NCBI RefSeq assembly: GCF_014648875.1
Contig: NZ_BMRY01000004.1
Span: 664,930 to 728,929, forward strand
DNA length: 64,000 nucleotides
Origin: Streptomyces parvus
GTDB lineage: Bacteria; Actinomycetota; Actinomycetes; Streptomycetales; Streptomycetaceae
Reading direction: 5' to 3'
The notes beneath the pieces were generated by a model. The model did not search any database. It was not told where the DNA came from and saw only the letters and a list, made by a program, of their open reading frames with translations. Positions within the stretch are counted from its first letter, which is position 1, and each line of letters starts with the position of its first letter. Both the position numbers and the translations under genes were made by a program. This document shows positions 16,015 through 24,742 of the stretch, in pieces.

Positions 16015-16794
16015 TCAGTGCACCGAGAACCCGCCGTCCACGAACACCGACTGCCCGGTGACGTACGCCGATGAGCGCCCCGCCAGGAACACCGCGGCCC
16101 CGGCGAAGTCCTCCGCGAGGCCGTTGCGGCCGACCATCGTCCGAGCCGCCAGTGACGCCACCTTCTCCGGGTCCGACTGGAGGCGCGCGTTCAGCGGGGT
16201 CAGCACGAACCCGGGCACCAGACTGTTCACCGTGACGCCGTGCGACGACCACGCCTCGGCCTGCGAGCGGGTCAGCGACTCCAGACCGCCCTTGGACACC
16301 CCGTAGGCGCCACTGCTCACGAAGGCCCGGTGCGCCTGCTGCGACGTCACATGGATGATCCGCCCGTACCCCCGCTCGGCCATGCCCGGCCCGAACCGCT
16401 GCCCCAGCAGGAACGGTGCCTTCAGGTTCACCGCCATCGTGGTGTCCCAGACGTCCTCGCCCAGCTCGGTCATCGGCGGGCGCAGATTGATCCCGGCGCA
16501 GTTCACCAGGATGTCCGGCTCCCCGAACGCCGCCGCGGCCTCCTCCGCCCCGACGCGCACCCCCTCGACGGTGCTCAGGTCCGCGCTCACCCAGGAGGCC
16601 CGGCAGCCCTCCCCGGTCAGCTCGTCCACGGTCTCCCGCAGCTCCGCCTCCCGGCGGGCCACCACGACGACACTCGCGCCGGCCCGGGCCAGGGCGCCGG
16701 TGATCGCCCGGCCGATGCCGGAGCTGCCTCCGGTGACCACCGCCACCCGGCCCTCCAGTGAGAACAGTTCCGCGATGTAGGTCTGTGCACTCAT
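16015..16794 (-). CDS. Short-chain dehydrogenase/reductase (gluconate 5-dehydrogenase-like)
   Basis: A 259-residue classical SDR. It has the cofactor motif GGSSGIGR after VAVVTG, the NCAG motif (ILVNCAGINLRPP), the catalytic Ser region VTSQQA and the active-site YGVSK, ending with GQSVFVDGGFSVH. NADPH preference is suggested by the basic ARREAEL after strand two. The start ATG 16794 gives a 17-residue lead typical of gluconate/2-deoxygluconate dehydrogenases. It is convergent with the Clp-N/HTH gene and divergent from the next gene. The substrate cannot be told. Confidence 0.9.
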   Translation of the reverse strand: MSAQTYIAELFSLEGRVAVVTGGSSGIGRAITGALARAGASVVVVARREAELRETVDELTGEGCRASWVSADLSTVEGVRVGAEEAAAAFGEPDILVNCAGINLRPPMTELGEDVWDTTMAVNLKAPFLLGQRFGPGMAERGYGRIIHVTSQQAHRAFVSSGAYGVSKGGLESLTRSQAEAWSSHGVTVNSLVPGFVLTPLNARLQSDPEKVASLAARTMVGRNGLAEDFAGAAVFLAGRSSAYVTGQSVFVDGGFSVH

Positions 16795-16903
16795 GTACGC
16801 ACCTTAGATATGCGCTCGGATTCACGGCCGGGGCGGGGTGGGGGACCGGTGAACGCCGCGCGCCCTGTGGTGCGGAACCTGGCCGGGATGGGACCCTAGT
16901 GGT

Positions 16904-17344
16904 ATGAACATCCCTTTCTTGGACAACTGGCGTAAGCGTCAGGGTGGTACGCAGTCGGGCACGCTCGCCGCCGCCGTCGAGACGGACCCCGACGGTGTGG
17001 CCGAGCTGCTCGCCGAATGCGAACTGCTGCGCGTCCGGGCGGGGCAGCAAGGACTCGAACTCGACGACACACCCGCCTCGTTGGCCGCGCTCGACCAGCT
17101 GCCGCCCCGCTGGCGCGACGACCCCGAGGAACTGCCCTGGCTCGGCAACGACGCCGGCCTCTATCTCGGCACGGTGATCGTACGGACGGTGCCGGGCGCC
17201 GCGTGGGACATCTGGCCGAGCGGCCAGCCCGTGGTGCGGCTGGAGTCCGGCCGGGAGATCGACGTCGTCTCGGCCGGGCTCGACTGGGCGATGGCGGGCA
17301 GTCCGGAGCTCTCCCAGGTGTACGCGGAGTCCGCCGAGAACTGA
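16904..17344 (+). CDS. Small conserved Streptomyces protein (DUF6278-like)
   Basis: A 146-residue soluble protein starting ATG 16904 (MNIPFLDNWRKRQGG), with no signal peptide or membrane segment. It is rich in Asp/Glu and Trp (PPRWRDDPEELPWLGNDAGLYLGTVIV, then AAWDIWPSGQPVVRLESGREIDV). The composition fits a small alpha/beta domain. I associate it with a Streptomyces family of unknown function from memory, and the DUF number is uncertain. It stands upstream of gluABCD, from which it is separated by a hairpin at 17354-17371. Confidence 0.85.
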   Translation: MNIPFLDNWRKRQGGTQSGTLAAAVETDPDGVAELLAECELLRVRAGQQGLELDDTPASLAALDQLPPRWRDDPEELPWLGNDAGLYLGTVIVRTVPGAAWDIWPSGQPVVRLESGREIDVVSAGLDWAMAGSPELSQVYAESAEN

Positions 17345-17353
17345 GCGGGGGCC

Positions 17354-17371
17354 GGAGAGCGTCCGCTCTCC
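17354..17371. terminator. Short hairpin terminator before gluA
   Basis: GGAGAGC 17354-17360 pairs with GCTCTCC 17365-17371 around a GTCC loop, ten bases after the stop of the upstream gene. An unusually A+T-rich tract (17376-17412, including GTTAAAAAGCCTTTT) follows and probably belongs to the gluABCD promoter region. I could not place -10/-35 boxes with certainty. Confidence 0.6.
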
Positions 17372-17489
17372 TCGGCTAATCCAGTTAAAAAGCCTTTTGC
17401 GCCATTTACGCGTGTCGGGTGCGAAGTCCCTTTTCGCGATGGATAGTTTGCGCTGACCTCGACACAGCGACAAGTGGGTAGGGCAGCGC

Positions 17490-18233
<744 letters not shown>

Positions 18234-18244
18234 GGGGGGATTCC

Positions 18245-19174
18245 ATGTTGCGTACGAGGAACACGCGTACGGGCAGGGCCGCCGCCCTCGTGGCCGGTCT
18301 CCTGCTCGCCGCACTCGCCGCGGGCTGCGGCAAGGACGGCAGCCCGCCGGTCAAGGGCCCCAAGGCCGAGGCCCTGCCGGTGTACCAGGTCGACACCGGC
18401 TTCGAACTGCCCGACTCCCGCACCTGGACCAAGGCGAAGCGGCGCGGCTATCTCATCGTCGGCGCCAAGGAGGACCAGCCCTACCTGGGGGAGAAGGACC
18501 CGGCGAGCGGCATCTACTCCGGGTTCGACATCGAGATCGCCCGCATGATGGCGGCCTCGCTCGGCTTCGAACCGAAGACGATCCGCTTCCGCACGATCGC
18601 CTCCGCCAACCGTGAGACGGCCCTGCAGAACGGCCAGATCGACTACTACGTCGGCACCTACACCATCAACGACATGCGCAAGAAGCTCGTCGGCTTCGCC
18701 GGCCCGTACTACATGGCCGGCCAGGGACTGCTGGTGCGCACCGACGAGGACGACATCAAGGGGCCCCAGGACCTGGCGGGCAAGACCGTGTGCTCGGCGG
18801 CCGGCTCCACGCCCTACCAGCGGATCGCCGCCGACTACCCCAAGGCGACCCTCGTCGCCTACGACACGTACTCGATCTGCGTCGACAACCTCCTCACCTA
18901 CCAGGTCGACGCCGTCACCACCGACGACGCGATCCTGCTGGGCTTCGCCGCCAAGGCGCCCGAGGAGATGAAGGTCGTCGGCAAGCCCTTCTCCGAGGAG
19001 CCGTACGGCATCGGCGTACCGCGCAGCGACAACGCCCTGCGCAACGCCCTCAACGACGCCCTGGAGGCCAACGAGAAAGACGGCAACTGGAAGAAGGCGT
19101 ACGACGCGACGCTCGGCCTCTCCGGAGCGCCCGCGCCGACCCCGCCGCCCATCGACCGCTACCCGGCGACCTGA
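18245..19174 (+). CDS. gluB: Glutamate-binding lipoprotein GluB
   Basis: A 309-residue solute-binding protein of family 3 (SBP_bac_3). The signal peptide ends in the lipobox LAALAAGCGKDG, giving a lipid-anchored mature protein. The core shows GYLIVGAKEDQPYLGEKDPASG, GFDIEIARMMAASLGF and the ligand-pocket NGQIDYYVGTYTINDMRKKLVGFAGPYYMAGQGLLV, ending in a Pro-rich tail. It delivers glutamate to GluCD. It starts ATG 18245 shortly after the gluA stop. Confidence 0.95.
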   Translation: MLRTRNTRTGRAAALVAGLLLAALAAGCGKDGSPPVKGPKAEALPVYQVDTGFELPDSRTWTKAKRRGYLIVGAKEDQPYLGEKDPASGIYSGFDIEIARMMAASLGFEPKTIRFRTIASANRETALQNGQIDYYVGTYTINDMRKKLVGFAGPYYMAGQGLLVRTDEDDIKGPQDLAGKTVCSAAGSTPYQRIAADYPKATLVAYDTYSICVDNLLTYQVDAVTTDDAILLGFAAKAPEEMKVVGKPFSEEPYGIGVPRSDNALRNALNDALEANEKDGNWKKAYDATLGLSGAPAPTPPPIDRYPAT

Positions 19175-19191
19175 GGGGACGCGCCTCACCC

Positions 19192-19836
19192 ATGGACGTA
19201 CTGACAGAGAACTTCTCCCTCTACGGCAAGGGCTTCCTCGGCACCGTCGAACTGACCGTCTACGCCTCGGCGCTGGCGCTCGTCCTCGGCTTCCTGATGG
19301 CGTCCTTCCGGGTCGCGCCCGTCGGCTCCTTCCGGGTGCTGGGCACGGTCTGGGTCACCGTGCTCCGCAACACCCCGCTGACGCTGCTGTTCTTCGCGGT
19401 CCTGCTCGGCCTGCCCCGCTTCGGGCTCGTCCTGCCGTTCCAGCTCTTCGCCGTCATCGCGCTCGGCTGCTACACCTCGGCGTTCATCTGCGAGGTGCTG
19501 CGCTCCGGCATCAACACCGTGCCCAAGGGCCAGGGCGAGGCGGCCCGCAGCCTCGGCATGAACTTCGGGCAGACCCTGAGCACCGTGGTCCTGCCGCAGG
19601 CGTTCCGGTCGGTGATCCCGCCGGTCGGCTCGACCCTGATCGCGCTGGCGAAGAACTCCGCCATCGCCGGGGCGTTCAGCGTCACCGAACTCCTCGGCAC
19701 CTACAAGACGCTCAACGAACTGGGCTACAGCATCATCTGGTCCTTCATCTGGATCGCCGTCGGCTACCTGATCATCACCCTGACCATCAGCGCGGTGTTC
19801 AACGTGATGGAGAAGCGCTGGGGAGTCGCACGATGA
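19192..19836 (+). CDS. gluC: Glutamate ABC transporter permease GluC
   Basis: The 214-residue permease of the HisM/GltK type has about five membrane helices. The first is LYGKGFLGTVELTVYASALALVLGFLMASF, and the cytoplasmic EAA loop is GQGEAARSLGMNFGQTLSTVVLPQAFRSVIPP. It starts ATG 19192 and ends in an ATGA overlap with gluD, so the two permease subunits are translationally coupled and presumably form the heterodimeric channel. Confidence 0.95.
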   Translation: MDVLTENFSLYGKGFLGTVELTVYASALALVLGFLMASFRVAPVGSFRVLGTVWVTVLRNTPLTLLFFAVLLGLPRFGLVLPFQLFAVIALGCYTSAFICEVLRSGINTVPKGQGEAARSLGMNFGQTLSTVVLPQAFRSVIPPVGSTLIALAKNSAIAGAFSVTELLGTYKTLNELGYSIIWSFIWIAVGYLIITLTISAVFNVMEKRWGVAR

Positions 19837-20729
19837 CCAAGACCCTCACCCGCAAGGCGTCCCGGGCTTCGGCGCCCGAGGCCACCGCGCTCTACGACAT
19901 CCCCGGACCGGTGACCCGCAGACGGCACCTGATGTACGGGATCGCCTCCACGGTGGTGATCCTGGCGCTGTTCGGCTGGATCGTCTACCTGCTCTTCGAC
20001 ACCGACCAGTTCACCGCGGAGAAGTGGACGCCCTTCGAGTACAAGGGCATTCAGGAACTGCTGCTGCGCGGCCTCGGCAACACCCTCAAGGCGTTCGCGT
20101 ACGCGGCGGTCCTCTCGCTGGCGCTCGGCGCGGTCCTCGCCGTCGGCAGGCTCTCCGAACACCGGGTGCTGCGCTGGATCTCCACCCTGCTGGTCGAGTT
20201 CTTCCGGGCCATGCCCGTGCTCGTGATGATCTTCTTCATCTTCGTGGCGCTGAAGGTCCAGCCGCTGCCCGCCCTCGTCGCCGGGCTGACCCTCTACAAC
20301 GGCTCGGTCCTCGCGGAGGTGTTCCGCACCGGGATCAACGCCGTGGACCGGGGCCAGCGCGAGGCGGCGTACGCGCTCGGCATGCGCAAGACCCAGGTCA
20401 CCACGTACGTCCTGGCGCCCCAGGCCGTACGCGCGATGCTGCCGACCATCATCAGCCAGCTGGTGGTCGCGCTGAAGGACACCTCACTCGGCTATCTGAT
20501 CACCTACGAGGAATTCCTCCACGCCGGAAAGCTGATCGCGTCGAATCTCGACTACGATCTTCCCTTCATCCCCGTCGTGATGGTGATCTCGCCGATCTAC
20601 ATCGGGATGTGCATGCTGCTCTCGTGGTTCGCCACCTGGGTGGCCAAGCGGCAGCGGCGCAACCTGAAAACCAGAGCGGTCGGGGTCGCCCCGGCCGAAC
20701 CGGGGACGCTGCTGCCGGGAGGGCAGTAG
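19833..20729 (+). CDS. gluD: Glutamate ABC transporter permease GluD
   Basis: The 298-residue second permease has a longer cytoplasmic N-terminus (about 35 residues) than GluC. Helices include YGIASTVVILALFGWIVYLLF and the EAA loop GQREAAYALGMRKTQVTTYVLAPQAVRAMLP. It begins ATG 19833 inside the gluC stop and closes the gluABCD operon. The 167 bp that follow up to the L,D-transpeptidase stop hold no gene I can support. Confidence 0.95.
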   Translation: MTKTLTRKASRASAPEATALYDIPGPVTRRRHLMYGIASTVVILALFGWIVYLLFDTDQFTAEKWTPFEYKGIQELLLRGLGNTLKAFAYAAVLSLALGAVLAVGRLSEHRVLRWISTLLVEFFRAMPVLVMIFFIFVALKVQPLPALVAGLTLYNGSVLAEVFRTGINAVDRGQREAAYALGMRKTQVTTYVLAPQAVRAMLPTIISQLVVALKDTSLGYLITYEEFLHAGKLIASNLDYDLPFIPVVMVISPIYIGMCMLLSWFATWVAKRQRRNLKTRAVGVAPAEPGTLLPGGQ

Positions 20730-20896
20730 CCGGGCAGTGCCCGCCCGGCAGCAGCCGGTGATCACTTCTCGCGCAGCGGGACCGGGAGATGACCCGGGTC
20801 CGTGCCGGGCGAGGAGAAGGTCAGCTGATGCCGGTCGGGTTGTGCTCGATGTACAGCGGATCGACGGTGTCCGGGGGCCGAACGGGCGCTACCGGG

Positions 20897-22090
20897 TCAC
20901 TTCAGGGCGCTCTTGGCCTGCCAGTCCGCCCACGAGACGTTCCACGCGCCGTACCCGTTGCCCTTGGCCTCCGCGCCGGTCATCTCGAACGGGTCGCCCA
21001 CCCGCACCTGCCCGTACAGCGCGGCGGCGTCGCCGTCGCTCATCCCGAGGCAGCCCGAACTCCGGTTGGCCCGGCCGAAGAAGCCCGCGTTCCACGGTGC
21101 CGCGTGGGCGTACATCCCCGACCAGGTCAGCCGCATCGAGTAGTCGACCATCTTGTCGTAGGCGTCGCCGAGGCCCACCGTCTCGGAGCGCATGTTGATC
21201 GTGCCCTCCTTCGACATCAGGACCGCCGTGCCCCGCCAGGAAGCCTTCTCGCCGCCCGGGGTGCCCGCCGACATCGGCAGGTCCATGACCTGCTTCCCGT
21301 CCCGGTGCAGGGAGAGCCGGTGCCTGTCGAGGTCGACCCTGACCACCTGGGCCGCGCCGACCGTGAACGTCGTCGCGTAGTCGCGGACGAACCAGCCGCC
21401 GTCCGCCCCCGTGTCGACTCCGTTCAGCCGCGCGTCCAGGGTGACCTTCGTGCCGGGCCTCCAGTACTCCTTCGGCCGCCAGTCGACACGGTCCTTGCCC
21501 GAGTAGTCCTGGAGCCAGCCCCAGGAGCCCTCGGTGTCGTTCGAGGTGGACACCTTCAGGGCCTTCTCCACCGCCGCCTTGTTCTTCACCGGGTGGTCGA
21601 AGACGACGGACAGCGGCTGCCCGATGCCCACGGTCGTGTCCTTGCCCGGTGCCAGCGACAGCTTGTTGACCTTCCCGGCCTCGGCGGTGGCGAACGTCGC
21701 CCGGTCGCTGCCGCCGTCCGCGTCCGTCGCCTCGACCGTGTACGCGGTGCCCGGCGCGGCGACCCGGTCGGACGTCCAGGTCCGGCCGTCGGCGGATATC
21801 TTCCCGGCCAGCGGGCCGCCCTCGCCCGGCTTCACCGACACCGCTTTGAGCTTCCCGTGCGCCAGCGTCACCTTCACCGGCTCACCGGGTGCCGCCGCCT
21901 CGCCCCGGAGGTTCACCGTGATGCTGGTGTCCGGCGCCTGGCCGTCCCCGCCCGCCTCGGCGGAGCCCGAAGCGCCGCCCGAGCACGCGGTGAGCGCGGC
22001 GGCGAGCAGCGCCGCGGGCCCGGCCAGGGCGAACCGGGCCCTCCGGCCGGCCGGGGCGGAACGACGGATGCGCGGGCGTGCGGAACTCAC
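20897..22090 (-). CDS. L,D-transpeptidase, lipoprotein with Ig-like domains
   Basis: The 397-residue protein starts at GTG 22090 with GGAGG upstream. The signal peptide ends in the lipobox LAAALTACSGG. Two Ig-like domains (about 50-250) precede the YkuD catalytic domain, with His329 in YAHAAPWNAG and Cys347 in SSGCLGMSDGDAAALY. This is the architecture of the mycobacterial Ldt-type enzymes that form 3-3 cross-links in peptidoglycan. It acts outside the membrane. It is divergent from a MurJ-type flippase gene, so both flanking genes concern the cell wall and may share a control region of about 140 bp. Confidence 0.93.
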   Translation of the reverse strand: MSSARPRIRRSAPAGRRARFALAGPAALLAAALTACSGGASGSAEAGGDGQAPDTSITVNLRGEAAAPGEPVKVTLAHGKLKAVSVKPGEGGPLAGKISADGRTWTSDRVAAPGTAYTVEATDADGGSDRATFATAEAGKVNKLSLAPGKDTTVGIGQPLSVVFDHPVKNKAAVEKALKVSTSNDTEGSWGWLQDYSGKDRVDWRPKEYWRPGTKVTLDARLNGVDTGADGGWFVRDYATTFTVGAAQVVRVDLDRHRLSLHRDGKQVMDLPMSAGTPGGEKASWRGTAVLMSKEGTINMRSETVGLGDAYDKMVDYSMRLTWSGMYAHAAPWNAGFFGRANRSSGCLGMSDGDAAALYGQVRVGDPFEMTGAEAKGNGYGAWNVSWADWQAKSALK

Positions 22091-22232
22091 GGAAAGACCT
22101 CCAGGGCTGGGTGCTCAGCAGGGGAGAGGTATTTCCCCCATGTCGGGTTCCTTCCGTGCACCGGAAAATCCGGCCGCACGCGCCGCGTTACGATCGCCCG
22201 TCGGACGGCACGAGGAACGCGGGGGACCACCA

Positions 22233-23882
22233 GTGAGCGCGACCACCACCAGCACCACCGGCCCCCCGGCCCGGACCGCCTCGGTGCTGCGCAGCGGGGC
22301 CGTGATGGCGGCCGGCTCCGTCGTCTCCCGCGCCACCGGTTTCGTGCGCTCGGCGGTCGTGGTCGCCGCACTCGGCACCGGCCTCACCGCCGACGGCTAC
22401 ACGGTCGCCAACACCGTCCCCAACATCCTCTACATCCTCCTCATCGGGGGCGCGCTCAACGCCGTCTTCGTCCCCGAACTGGTCCGCGCGGCCAAGGAAC
22501 ACGCCGACGGCGGAGCCGCGTACACCGACCGGCTGCTCACCCTGTGCACGGTCGGCCTCCTCGCCCTCACCGCGCTCGCCGTGGCGGCGGCGCCCGTCGT
22601 CGTGGGCCTCTACACCGACTACGACGGCCGCCAGGCCGAACTGACCATCGCGCTGGCCCGCTACTGCCTGCCGCAGATCCTCTTCTACGGGCTCTTCACC
22701 CTGCTCGGCCAAGTTCTCAACGCCCGTGGCCGGTTCGGCGCGATGATGTGGACACCGGTCCTCAACAACATCGTGATCATCGGGGTGTTCGGCCTCTACA
22801 TCGCCGTCGCCGCGAACGCCGACGGCACCCTCACCGACACACACGCCCACCTCCTCGGCTGGGGCACCACCGCCGGGATAGCCGTGCAGACGCTCGCCCT
22901 GATCCCCGCGCTGCGCGCCGCGAAGTTCCGCTGGCGGCCCCGGTTCGACTGGCGCGGCAGCGGACTGACCCGGCCGGTACGCGCGGCCGGCTGGCTGGTG
23001 CTGCTCGTCCTCACCAACCAGCTCGCGTACTGGGTCGTCACCCGGCTCTCCACCGCCAGCGGGCTCCACGCCGTCGAGCAGAGCGTCGCGGGCGGGGCGG
23101 GCTACACCGCGTACAGCTACGCCTACCAGCTCTGGGTCGTCCCGCAGGGCATCATCACGGTCTCGCTGGTCACCGCCCTGATGCCCCGGATGAGCCGGGC
23201 CGCCGCCGACGGCGACCTCGCCGGAGTGCGGCGCGACGTCGCGTACGCCCTGCGCACCAGTGCCGCAGCCGTGGTGCCCGCCGCCACGGCCCTGCTGGTG
23301 CTGGCACCCTGGGTGATCGGCTCCGTCTTCGGGTACGGGCGCACCACCCCCGCCGACATCACGGTGATGGCCGGAATCATGATGGCCTTCGCCCCCGGAC
23401 TGATCGCCTTCTCCGGGCAGTACGTCCTCTCGCGCGGCTTCTACGCGATGAGCGACACCCGCACCCCCTTCCTCCTCAACCTGGTGATCGCCGCCGTCCA
23501 GGCGGGCCTGACGGTCGCCGCCTACCTGCTGCTCCCGGCGCGCTGGGCGGTGACCGGAATGGCGGGGGCGAGCACGGTGGCCTTCTGCGCTGGATTCGCC
23601 GTCACCGCCCACGTCCTGAGCCGCCGGCTCTCCGGGCCCGGCGCCGGCTCCCTGCTGCGCTCACCGACCCTCGGCGCGCACGCCCGCCTGATCGCCGCGT
23701 GCGTGCCCGCCGGAGCCCTGGCGTACGGCGCGGCGCGGATCGCTGAGAGGGCGGGCGACGTGGCGGCGGCCGGGGCCGGGACGCTCGTTCTGCTCCTCGG
23801 CGTGGTGCTGCTGGCCCGGCCGCTCGGGATAGGGGAGATCACCACGATGCTGGCGTCCGGCCAGGCCCGGCTGCGCCGCTGA
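22233..23882 (+). CDS. murJ: MurJ/MviN-type lipid II flippase paralogue
   Basis: A 549-residue polytopic protein starting at GTG 22233 (VSATTTSTTGPP). The MviN core is clear: GAVMAAGSVVSRATGFVRSAVVVAALG, then ADGYTVANTVPNILYILLIGGALNAVFVPELVRA, followed by about 14 membrane helices. It lacks the long C-terminal cytoplasmic and pseudokinase extension of the main actinobacterial MurJ, so it is probably a shorter paralogue. The predicted role is export of lipid-linked wall precursors. It is divergent from the L,D-transpeptidase gene. Confidence 0.92.
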   Translation: MSATTTSTTGPPARTASVLRSGAVMAAGSVVSRATGFVRSAVVVAALGTGLTADGYTVANTVPNILYILLIGGALNAVFVPELVRAAKEHADGGAAYTDRLLTLCTVGLLALTALAVAAAPVVVGLYTDYDGRQAELTIALARYCLPQILFYGLFTLLGQVLNARGRFGAMMWTPVLNNIVIIGVFGLYIAVAANADGTLTDTHAHLLGWGTTAGIAVQTLALIPALRAAKFRWRPRFDWRGSGLTRPVRAAGWLVLLVLTNQLAYWVVTRLSTASGLHAVEQSVAGGAGYTAYSYAYQLWVVPQGIITVSLVTALMPRMSRAAADGDLAGVRRDVAYALRTSAAAVVPAATALLVLAPWVIGSVFGYGRTTPADITVMAGIMMAFAPGLIAFSGQYVLSRGFYAMSDTRTPFLLNLVIAAVQAGLTVAAYLLLPARWAVTGMAGASTVAFCAGFAVTAHVLSRRLSGPGAGSLLRSPTLGAHARLIAACVPAGALAYGAARIAERAGDVAAAGAGTLVLLLGVVLLARPLGIGEITTMLASGQARLRR

Positions 23883-23893
23883 GGCTGGCCCGG

Positions 23894-24637
23894 TCAGCTG
23901 CCCGCCCGGTGGGAGACGGGCGTACTGGGGGTGGGGGACTGGGCCTCGCGGGTCACGTCGCCGACCAGTTCGACCACATCGGGGCCGTACGCCTGGGAGT
24001 TGACGACCTTCAGCAGCAGGCAGAACGACTTGTTCCCGTGCTTGCGGCGCAGCTTGTCGTAGTTGCGGGCGACGTAACGGGTGGCCGCCTGGTTGGTGAT
24101 GGCGCGCTGGCCGCAGAACAGGAAGACCGGACGCGCCTCCTGACCACCCGTCAGGCGGGCGAGCAGGACGTACTCCGCGGTGCCCGGCTCCATCCGGTAG
24201 CGTTCCGAGCCGACCTGGAACGCCACCCGGTCCGGTCCCGGTTCCTGCTCGACGTTGATCCTCACCCCGGGCAGCAGGGTCCGCAGATGCGCCGCCATCC
24301 GCTGGTTGGACGTGGGGCCGCCGACGCAGTACTCCGTACGCTCCCCGAACCCCTGCTGGGCCGTGTCGTGGGTGATGATCTGCGCGTGGGCCCCGCAGTC
24401 CTTGATGAGCGCGGAGAGTTCGAGCAGGGCGAAGGCGTCGTGCCGGTGCACCGCGCCCTCGGCGCCCGCGTAGCGGTTGACGACCAGCAGGCATTCGGAG
24501 TTCGCCGGCAGCCCGAAGAAGGCCTGTTTGCGGCGGAGTCCCCGCCGCCAGAGATAGGTTCGGGCGAGCCAGCCCAGCGAGGCACTGATCCCGGCGGCTA
24601 TCACGCCCAGCACGATGTTGCGCACGTCGTCCGTCAT
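23894..24637 (-). CDS. Membrane-anchored protein of unknown function
   Basis: A 247-residue protein starting ATG 24637. It has an N-terminal hydrophobic helix (VRNIVLGVIAAGISASLGWLARTYLW), then a cytoplasmic-looking domain of about 190 residues with an alternating alpha/beta pattern: CLLVVNRYAGAEGAVHRHDAFALLELSALIKDCGAHAQIITHD, and later PVFLFCGQRAITNQAATRYVARNY. I do not recognise a named family, and it seems to be a conserved Streptomyces hypothetical. The C-terminus is Ser/Thr/Pro-rich and probably flexible. It converges on murJ with an 11-bp gap. Confidence 0.8.
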   Translation of the reverse strand: MTDDVRNIVLGVIAAGISASLGWLARTYLWRRGLRRKQAFFGLPANSECLLVVNRYAGAEGAVHRHDAFALLELSALIKDCGAHAQIITHDTAQQGFGERTEYCVGGPTSNQRMAAHLRTLLPGVRINVEQEPGPDRVAFQVGSERYRMEPGTAEYVLLARLTGGQEARPVFLFCGQRAITNQAATRYVARNYDKLRRKHGNKSFCLLLKVVNSQAYGPDVVELVGDVTREAQSPTPSTPVSHRAGS

Positions 24638-24742
24638 GGGCGCGCATGGTATCGGTCATTCGGGTAACCGTTCGAGGCGGTCCTGACGATCCGGGATTCC
24701 CGGGGCTACCCTGCGGGCGAGATCCGTTGACTGGAGGTTCGT

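Noticed and set aside
20730..20896. Possible C-terminal gene remnant on the minus strand between gluD and the L,D-transpeptidase
   Set aside because: Two frames look weakly protein-like, but neither has a start, a motif or enough length to support a call.
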